Source of the DNA: Gongronella butleri
Taxonomy: Eukaryota; Mucoromycota; Mucoromycetes; Mucorales; Cunninghamellaceae
Length of the DNA stretch: 64,000 bases
Reading direction: 5' to 3'
NCBI GenBank assembly: GCA_025201375.1
Contig: JAIWZP010000009.1
Coordinates: 558,001-622,000, forward strand
In this document: piece by piece, positions 57,055-64,000 of the stretch
Position numbering within the stretch: position 1 is the first letter of the stretch
How the letters are laid out: every line of letters starts with the position of its first letter
Notes under the pieces: generated by a model
Seen by the model: only the letters and a program-made list of their open reading frames with translations
Databases searched by the model: none
What the model was told of the DNA's origin: nothing
Translations under genes and position numbers: made by a program

Positions 57055-59045
57055 ATGACGGTCGACATATCAAAAGATCTCCAAGAAGATATTGACAGCA
57101 AGCAGCTGGAGCAAGGCACGCTTAATGCTGACGACACACATAATCCCATCAGTGCCAAGAAGTTCGAGTATAGCGACGTGGAAAAGCGGGTGCTGCACAA
57201 GATCTGGTGGCGCATCATGCCATTGGCATGCATCATTACATTCTTGCAGGCAAGTGGTGTGTGAGAGAAAGATAAAAAAAAAAAAAAAAGCTTGCATGGG
57301 AGCGTCCAGGCACGTGAGGCCGACTTTTTGGTGTGACATGATGCTCATTTCTCCTGATTTGGCCCTTTTTTTTAATTCGTCCTTGCAGTGGATTGACAAG
57401 TACACGCTGAACATGAGCGCGGTGCTGGGACTGAAAACGGACGCGCACATTGACACGACGCAATTCAATCTGCTGGGCAGCTTGTTTTACATTGGCTATC
57501 TGCTGTTCCAGATCCCTAACACGTACCTGCTTCAAGTGCTGCCTATCTCAAAGTACCTGGGCACATTGCTCGTGCTCTGGGGTGTTGTCCTCGCTTGTAT
57601 GTCCCAGGGCTCCAATTTCCCACAGCTTGCCGGCATGCGCTTTGTCCTCGGCTTCCTCGAAGCAGGTAGCTACCCAAGCGTCTTTTTGCTCATGTCGACG
57701 GTCTTCCGCCGACGCGAGTTAAATATCGCCATTGGCGCGCTCTGGATTGCAAATGGTAAAAAAAAAAAAGTGACATTGCATGGTAAACTTACAATTTTCC
57801 CGGATCATAGGCTTCGCATCTACTTTTGGTGGGCTAATTGGCTACGGCTCCGCCACACTCTCGGGAAGAAATGGCATGGCAGGATGGCAATGGTAAAAAA
57901 AAGAGAGATGCAATGCACTTTTGGTATCAAACACGAGATTTCTCACTTTTTTCGTATTTTTCCAGGATTTTCATCATCTTTGGCATCATCACCGTGTTCG
58001 TGGGCTTTGTCACATTCTTTTTCTTGGTGGACAAGCCATTCCACAAGTTTTTGCAGCTGACGCCTGAGGAGCATGATGTTGTAAAGGAACGTCTCCGCGA
58101 CAATGCCGTCGTGGAAACCAAGGAATTCAAGTGGTCGCACATCATCGAGGCCATGAAGGAGCTGCGCATCTGGGCTCTTGTTTTTTCAAGCATGTTCATG
58201 ATGATCACGTAAGATTCAGGACGCCAATGCGTACGTATTTTAATTTGTTTGGCATCACTCATCCTTTTTTTTTTTTTTTTTTTGTATTTTTTGATGCAGC
58301 AATGGCTTTTTCACCATCTACAGCTCAACACTCGTGGCATCCTTTGGCTTTAGTGTAAGTGCATCGCGCGTGCTGACATCGGCGTGGCAAAAAAAAAAAA
58401 ACGAGACTCACTTCGTCCTTTTTTTTTTTTATTATTCACATGCATGTAGGGCATGGACGCGGTGCTGCTGCAGATGCCCAATGGCGCGATCTCACTGCTG
58501 GCCGTCATTATTGTCATGTGGGCAAGCCGCAAGTTCAATGAGCTGACGTATGTGGCCATTGGGTCGCTGTGTACATCGGCACTGGGCATGATCATCTTGA
58601 TGGCCATCCCCTCTGGCAAAGTCAAGATGCTCGGCACAATCCTCATCCACACGTATGGTGCTGGCTATTGCATGCTCCTGACCATTGTTTCCGCAAATGT
58701 GTCAGGCTACACAAAGAAGATTTACGCTCAAAGTAAGCCCAAAGAAAAAAAACCGAAAAATGGCGCTCACCACAAATTTTAGGTCTCCAATTGATCATGT
58801 ACACGGTTGGCAACTGCATTGCACCATTCTTCATGACAGATTCGGGCGCTCCGCGATATCTGGGTGCCCTTGGCGGCTACCTGGCGTGCAACATCATGGC
58901 ATCGCTTCTGCTCTTGCTGGCGCGTTGGCTCATGGCGCGCGAAAACAAGCGCAAGCGCGCACAGCCCGGCTTCCGTGAAGATGACCGCGACATCACGAGA
59001 AACCTCACGGACAAAGAGGACCCGAATTTTATCTATCGTCTATGA
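57055..59045 (+). CDS. MFS permease, allantoate/nicotinate (Dal5/ACS) type
   Basis: Seven exons (57055-57249, 57389-57755, 57811-57892, 57966-58208, 58300-58354, 58450-58732, 58783-59045) sum to 496 codons, 495 aa. About 12 helices are expected. Family marks include KIWWRIMPLACIITFLQWID, YIGYLLFQIPNTYLLQ, QGSNFPQLAGMRFVLGFLEA and SYPSVFLLMSTVFRRREL. This is the anion:cation symporter group (Dal5, Tna1, Vht1 and relatives) that takes up small organic acids or vitamins with protons. Substrate cannot be read from sequence. Intron 1 is best fitted by a GC donor (CAG|GCAAGT): the GT alternative would add three residues inside helix 1, where the family has none. Confidence 0.88.
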
Positions 59046-59623
59046 TTGACGCGCCGCGCACGTCAAAAGAGGGCTCAAGCAACCTGTATGATTTATACAT
59101 TTTACCAATAATAAAGATGACACGACACCACTTTGATTGTTTCATACGCATCATAATTCGAGCACGCCTCTCATTTTTTAACATAAAAAAATTAAAAACT
59201 AGAGGTCGATGAGATCGAGCAGAGGGCCCCTTGTTTGCAAAATACTGCAACACAGGACGTGCGACGACGTGGTATTATACTGTACGTCGTACATTATGAG
59301 CACTGTAGGTATGATACAGTATATTTTCCATCATCCTGGCTGGATGTCGGCGATGATGATATCATATATGATACGAAGAAGATGAAGGCCTTTATATTTT
59401 CCAAGCACGGACGATCATCACCACCACGACGACAACACAGTCGTCCTCGCATTTTACGTGCTCTTCTTCTTGGTTTATTTACCGTACTACTGTACTCGAT
59501 GCTGATGGCCATCATGCGCTGCGTTCCGTCGACCAAAAGAGACGACACACGTTCGAATTTCATTTCCAGATTACGTACAGTATGATATCAACATATCATA
59601 ATATGATACACTACAGTACTGTA
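59046..59623. other. 3' flank and repeat-block edge
   Basis: TACAGTA/TACTGTA heptamers at 59278, 59315, 59488, 59576, 59612 and 59617, the last two overlapping and touching the MITE. AT-rich 'gatatcatatatgatac' palindromic pieces lie near 59358-59375. No gene. Confidence 0.6.
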
Positions 59624-60627
59624 CAGTGCCCTCCAAAAAAAAAACGTCCCCCTGGCTAATTTTCAGCCGCGCCAGCAGTCAACTTAATCACGTTAATCTG
59701 TCCTGTATTGACCAGGAGTGACTCGAATGACATGAAATTTCGTAGGAACAATGACATAAAGGTATAAAAACGATTCTAAAATTATGAAATGGCTATAGCA
59801 AGCGGATTTTGAAATAGTCCAAAAAGAGGTACCTGACGCGTCACGCGACGCGACGCGTACCTACGCGTATAAAATGGCCTGTGGAGACGAAATGCCATTA
59901 TGAACACCATCTCCAAATTTTTCTGAGTCGAGTGTAATGGTGTCTGATTGTATTCTATGAATCAATTTCATGTTACACGCATCACATCGGTGCTGTGATC
60001 GATAAATGTAAAATCATCATGTGACACGCGTCACACGTCAGGTGCGTCAAGAGTCGCGATTTCCTTCGTAAGATGGCCGTAGTGCTCTTACTGGTCAATC
60101 AATCAATAACAGCTTATTCTAGTCCTTCAAATTAAATAATTACAATTGTTTCAAGCCAACTAGGGATTAAAATTACATAACAGAGATGAAAATTGTGATT
60201 CCGGACTCGCCTGACGCGTGACGCGTGTCACATAATATTTTACATTTATCGATCACAGCACCGATGTGATGCGTGTAATATGAAATTGATTCATAGAATA
60301 CAATCAGACACCATTACACTCAACTCAGAAAAATTTGGAAATGGTGTTTATAATGTCAATTCATCCCCACAGACCATTGTATACGCGTGAGTACGCGTCG
60401 CGTCGCGTGACGCGTCAGGTACCTCTTTTTTGGTCTGTTTCAAAATCCGCTTGCTATAGCCATTTCATAATTTTAGAATCGTTTTTATACCTTTATGTCA
60501 TTGTTCCTACGAAATTTCATGTCATTCGAGTCATTCCTGGTCAATACAGGATAGATTAACGTGATTAAGTTGACTGCTGGCGCGGCTGAAAATTAGCCAG
60601 GGGGACGTTTTTTTTTGGAGGGCACTG
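59624..60627. mobile_element. Tc1/mariner-like foldback MITE (1,004 bp)
   Basis: Two inverted arms of about 425 bp (59624-60047 and 60199-60627) flank a loop of about 150 bp. The ends are CAGTGCCCTCC and its complement GGAGGGCACTG, each bordered by TA, as expected for a Tc1/mariner target duplication. Arms match almost throughout, including 'gctatagcaagcggatttt', 'atgacatgaaatttcgtag' and 'gacgcgtcacgcgacgcg'. There is no transposase ORF, so the element is non-autonomous and would need a transposase in trans. Confidence 0.9.
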
Positions 60628-60845
60628 TACAGTACAGTATTACTGTTGTATTGTTTGCTCACGCGAAGAACGAACCTTGCACGCTTGCAAAAGTACTGTA
60701 GCAGTCGATCAAACTTTGAATTAATTTTCAAAAAGACGTTTCTCGACAACCGGAAAAACAACAACCCACTGTGCTTTTACGGTAACGTATCGAATGCAGC
60801 TGCTACGTAAGTCTTCGTCGAGTGAAACAAGTTTCACCGCGATCT
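60628..60845. other. MITE flank
   Basis: Starts with two overlapping TACAGTA heptamers (60628 and 60633) directly after the MITE, then TACTGTA at 60694. No gene. Confidence 0.6.
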
Positions 60846-61546
60846 GATCAAAACTGACAGAGAAAATCCATTTTTCAACAAAATCTTTGCTTGATTGCCA
60901 TTTGCTCGACAACGGTCTAGTCGACCCCCGATTTTTATTTCAGATTTTTTAACAAACAGGGGGCAAAGCATCTAATGGGATGACTTGCAGCGTGCTAGAT
61001 TGGGTTTGAACTTTTTGCATCGGTCATTTCACCAGGCTGCAGCCCACCACTCAGCGCACAAAAATGTGCAAAATAAAAAAATAAAAAAATAAAAAATACT
61101 GCACAAAAAAAATTCCATGCAATCCACGCACCTTAATTTGGAAGTGTCAAACCTTAAATTTTTGCAAAAAAATCTTGACCAAAGTGGGCACTTTTTCTCA
61201 GTCGATCGCCGTTCATGCGTCACTCTTTGGGCATTTTTCTTACCTTGAGGCGACCTGTCATTCTGTCAGCCAATAGCAAATAGTCGGAGTTACCTGTTTG
61301 GGATGCATTGATCACTCGGAGTTCGAAATTTCCCAAATTTGGCACTTTCTGAGATTGAAATGTGTGACCCCTGAGTGACCCCTGAATTTTTCAAAAGTGG
61401 TCGTAGTGCTTTCTGCTTTGGCGTTTTAAGCTTTTTTGTTGCAAATTTTACGTTGAATTCGATGCAGCTATTTTTGAGCGGGGTCAACCATGCAGATGGA
61501 CAGATGAATGCAAAATGGTATAAATAGAAGGTTTTTGGCATTTTCG
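60846..61546. repeat. Dispersed repeat, copy 2 (partner at 45630-46303)
   Basis: About 700 bp matching copy 1 along its length. Near its end it carries 'tataaata' (about 61520), a TATA-like element that is 'cataaata' in copy 1. It could be a solo LTR or promoter-bearing end of a lost element; no flanking target duplication was identified. Confidence 0.8.
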
Positions 61547-62342
61547 AGTGCAAAAAAAATCAGGCGGGTCCGTCTTAAACACTGGGCTATAGTTTTCGGC
61601 GCGATGCATTTTTCATTGGCGGGCAAGGAAGCTGTAAAAAAAATTCTGGAGGCACTGCAGGCCCCCAAAGTCCGAAAAACACGCTCTTTAATGTTTAAAA
61701 GGTAAATGTGTGCGTTTTTGTGCCATCAAGCGCGATGCTTCGGGAATGGAAACGATGCAGTAGCACGCGTCATTTTCTGTCCATTGTACCGCTGACGCGC
61801 TGAGCGCGAAACGTCGACGGAATAAACGCTTTATTTTGTATATCATATGTGTGCAAAAACCCAAAACGGATGAAAATCGTGCGTTTGTGCAGTTTTCTAG
61901 GGTTGTCACGCTGAATTTTTTTTTCAAACAGTGACAGAACACTCTTCATCACGCTTGTATTACTGTATACGTACTTTAGCAATGCTCTTACCAAATGAGA
62001 AGCAGCACATCATATCATAGGATTAATGCAAAAGTATTAATATTACTTATTTTTTCTCATCATACAGTTTTTTTTCTTTCATACAGTAATGCTATGACGC
62101 TTCATCATACGCACCGAGCTGGTAGCTTTTGATGGACTCTCCCTATGATGCAAATTTCATGGCAAGCGACTCGCATCGTGGTGCATCAAATCATTAAAGT
62201 CGCAGTTGAACGCCGAATGTAGAGTTTAAACAAGGCTCCCCAGGACCAGCCATGGATAAGATCATGATTTTATACGTACAGCAGCATTGATAAAAGTACA
62301 AATGAACAAGTTCAAAATACACCAAAAACGCATGGAGAGGAT
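61547..62342. other. Repeat-block edge with short coding relics
   Basis: Holds a short frame at 61625-61690 related to 47553-47640, and a segment at 61848-61895 shared with 14470-14515. TACAGTA/TACTGTA heptamers lie at 61961 and 62082. No intact gene. Confidence 0.5.
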
Positions 62343-63242
62343 TTACAACTTGACATTGATCAAAGGCGGCAAAGGGTTGCCATAATGGCGACAAAAGAGA
62401 AGCACGGTCTCGTAGAGACGTTCAATGTCGACCTTTAGAGCGCCATTATGCAGCGCACCGTGGATGTGGCCACGCAGTTGCGAGGGCACGCACATGGCAA
62501 AGGTGCCGGTGACGACAATGAGGCTGGTTTCGCGTGGCGTGAGGACGGCGCCCTCGGAGAGCAGCGGGCCGTACAGGTGGTGCAGAGCACTCTGCGCGAG
62601 ATCCGGGTACGCGTCGGCCATTGATTGCATGACGCGCTTGGTGTGGCGGTCGTAAATCGTGTCAAACAGTGCCTGGCCACGCGCGCGCTGATGCATATAG
62701 TCCTCCCATGATTCCTCCTTACGGATGGGCGTCTGTGGCAGCTTTTCGAGCACCTGCGCCGATGTCGCCTTGCGTAATTCTATCAGACCATTGATCGTCT
62801 ACAGAAAAAAAAAAGAAACGGAAACACTGATCAGTCGCGTGACCCACGCGGCAAAAGCATTTCCAATTATGTAAGGAGGCTTACTCTGGGAAATCCTGCG
62901 GCCACATAGCCCTTGAGGATGCCCTCACGCAGCTTGAGCGTTGCTTGCACCTTGAGAGCAAGCTCGTCGTCCTTGGAAAGACCGAAATTCTCAATATCTC
63001 GCTCCATAAGACGATACACCTGCGCAATATCCTCGGGGTGGTTCAGCGCACTGAGAACCACGACCTAAAAAGCGACAAAAAAAAAAAAAAAAGGACGTGA
63101 GACGACACGTACGTTCGCGCGTTCACGCGAAAAAGATGCGTACGGAAATAATTGCCCAGCCATTGTTGAGATATGTTTCCTTTTTGGCGGGTTCCACTTG
63201 ATACAGCTTGCGCACGGCAGCGACAATGTCAGGCAACGTCAT
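62343..63242 (-). CDS. Carboxymuconolactone decarboxylase/AhpD-like protein
   Basis: Three exons, 63242-63144, 63064-62885 and 62798-62343, give 244 aa. Two helical repeats characteristic of the CMD/AhpD superfamily are present. The first is around HPEDIAQVYRLMERD and ALKVQATLKLREGILKGY. The second is ALHHLYGPLLSEGAVLTPRE, then LRGHIHGALHNGA. The CxxC redox pair of AhpD is absent; only a single Cys (FAMCVPSQ) lies near that place, so peroxidase-type activity is doubtful. Fungal members of this length are widespread and poorly characterised, and some are peroxisomal. The C-terminal tripeptide VKL is at best a weak PTS1-like end. The start lies 133 bp from that of MED9 on the opposite strand. 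Confidence 0.8.
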
Positions 63243-63375
63243 GGTAACAAAAGCAAAAATGAAAGAAAAAGTGTCAATCCCGAAAATGTGGGGTTCACTT
63301 TTTTCCAAAAAGCGCGGGCGGCCGTCCAAAATTGCTGTTTTTGTCCCTTTTCTTTTCTTTTCTTTGTTCTGCGCC
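63243..63375. promoter_or_regulatory. Compact bidirectional promoter, CMD-like gene / MED9
   Basis: 133 bp between divergent ATGs, with a T/C-rich tract at 63343-63370 on the MED9 side and an A-rich tract on the other. Both genes probably share this region. Confidence 0.6.
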
Positions 63376-63945
63376 ATGGATGAATCGTCGTTCCTGCAAG
63401 ACGACTTTGCTGACTACACGGTGGATCTGGGGGGCAGTGATGATATCCAAATGACCGACGCGTTGCCGCTCGACCTGAGTCTTGGTGCGTCCGCCGACGT
63501 TTCGGCTGTTTCTTCGTCGGCCGCGCCGACATCAGCAGTGACGACAGCGGCCACAACCAGTGGATCGCAAGCAGTAGCGACCTCGACAGCAGCCACGAGC
63601 GCCATGGGTGTTTCAGGCACCGAGGATGCGGCAATGGCCGTAGATGGCGCAGAAAAGGCATCCGTGTCGTTTGACAAGAACGAATTCACGTTTTTGCCAC
63701 AAGTGCACGCCATTTTGCAAGACATTCTCAAGGGCGGCAACTCGGATGACATTGGCAAGGCGGTGGTGCAGCTCAATGGCAAAATCGAGCAAGCGCGCTT
63801 GATTTTGCAGGACCTGCCAGGCCTTCACTACGACCAGCAGGGCCAAGAGGCGATCTTGCAGCGCGAACTCGATATCCTTCACACGAAAAAGAACCAGCTT
63901 GCCACCTATACCAGCCTGCCCGCATTCACAGGCAACCCAAAATAA
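63376..63945 (+). CDS. MED9: Mediator complex subunit 9
   Basis: Single exon, 189 aa. The first 110 residues are acidic, then Ala/Ser/Thr-rich and probably disordered (MDESSFLQDDFADYTVDLGG at the start). The last 75 match the Med9/Cse2 domain: FTFLPQVHAILQDILKGG, LNGKIEQARLILQDLPGLHY, then QEAILQRELDILHTKKNQLA. The LPG followed by a long helix is the family hallmark. Med9 is a middle-module subunit of Mediator, linking activators to RNA polymerase II. Start chosen at the first ATG after the T/C tract; the frame is open further upstream but through the divergent gene's first exon. Confidence 0.85.
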   Translation: MDESSFLQDDFADYTVDLGGSDDIQMTDALPLDLSLGASADVSAVSSSAAPTSAVTTAATTSGSQAVATSTAATSAMGVSGTEDAAMAVDGAEKASVSFDKNEFTFLPQVHAILQDILKGGNSDDIGKAVVQLNGKIEQARLILQDLPGLHYDQQGQEAILQRELDILHTKKNQLATYTSLPAFTGNPK

Positions 63946-64000
63946 TAAAAAAAAAAAGTCGTGTACTTCAAGATTTTTTATTTTTGGTGCATGGGTAGAG
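63946..64000. other. 3' flank of MED9
   Basis: A run after the stop and a T-rich stretch; the window ends here. Confidence 0.6.

Noticed and set aside
60335..60559. 74-codon frame inside the MITE right arm
   Set aside because: No transposase motif, and the matching left arm does not preserve the frame as coding; it is arm sequence only.
1..64000. CRISPR arrays, rRNA operons, bacterial operons or prophage
   Set aside because: No regularly spaced identical repeats, no rRNA-like segments, and introns throughout show nuclear eukaryotic DNA.

Overview
The window is nuclear DNA of a filamentous fungus, most likely an early-diverging (Mucoromycota-type) lineage. The evidence is many short spliceosomal introns, fungal gene families (Scd6, Mrh4, Doa10, Tti1, Dal5-type permease), a TATA- and homopolymer-rich non-coding landscape, and Ty3- and Tc1-type transposon relics. 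The lineage is an inference from gene style, not a database match.

Layout. 1-11 kb is gene-dense: the 3' part of a Tic20/DUF4870-like membrane protein, a DH-PH RhoGEF (-), the ER ubiquitin ligase Doa10 (+), and a secreted double-psi beta-barrel protein that carries three 13-residue repeats, two of them ending in KR. 11-14.6 kb is a decayed repeat block with a Ty3 integrase tail. 14.8-23.9 kb holds adenylosuccinate lyase (-), the mitochondrial DEAD-box helicase Mrh4 (+), two orphan genes (-) and a coiled-coil/C1/RhoGAP protein (+). 25.6-30 kb holds arginyl-tRNA synthetase (-) and an alpha-arrestin with a PPSY motif (-). A tRNA-Thr(AGT) lies at 31.0 kb. 32.4-40.5 kb holds Scd6/LSM14, Tti1 and a three-LIM protein (all +). 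40.5-48.5 kb is an 8-kb gene-poor block of decayed coding sequence and dispersed repeats. 48.5-59 kb holds a second RING-CH membrane protein, a homeodomain protein, an RRM protein (-), AP-1 beta-adaptin and an MFS permease. 59-62.3 kb is a second repeat block with an intact 1-kb foldback Tc1/mariner-like MITE. 62.3-64 kb holds a divergent pair: a carboxymuconolactone-decarboxylase-like gene (-) and Mediator subunit 9 (+).

Functional links. Several genes touch membrane protein turnover and traffic: Doa10, the second RING-CH protein, the PPxY arrestin and AP-1 beta-adaptin. A Rho activator and a Rho inactivator sit about 18 kb apart. The rest are unrelated housekeeping genes, as expected for eukaryotic gene order.

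Most interesting signals: (1) TACAGTA/TACTGTA heptamers are heavily concentrated in the repeat blocks. This is the footprint expected when a Tc1-like element with CAGT ends excises, and nested copies flank the surviving MITE. (2) A Kex2-type repeat propeptide is joined to an expansin-like barrel in one secreted protein. (3) Introns show directional A-tracts after the 5' splice site and T-tracts before the 3' splice site, up to 62 nt. (4) Two introns are best explained as GC-AG. Exon boundaries were placed by hand; where the summed exon lengths keep a single open frame I regard the models as firm.
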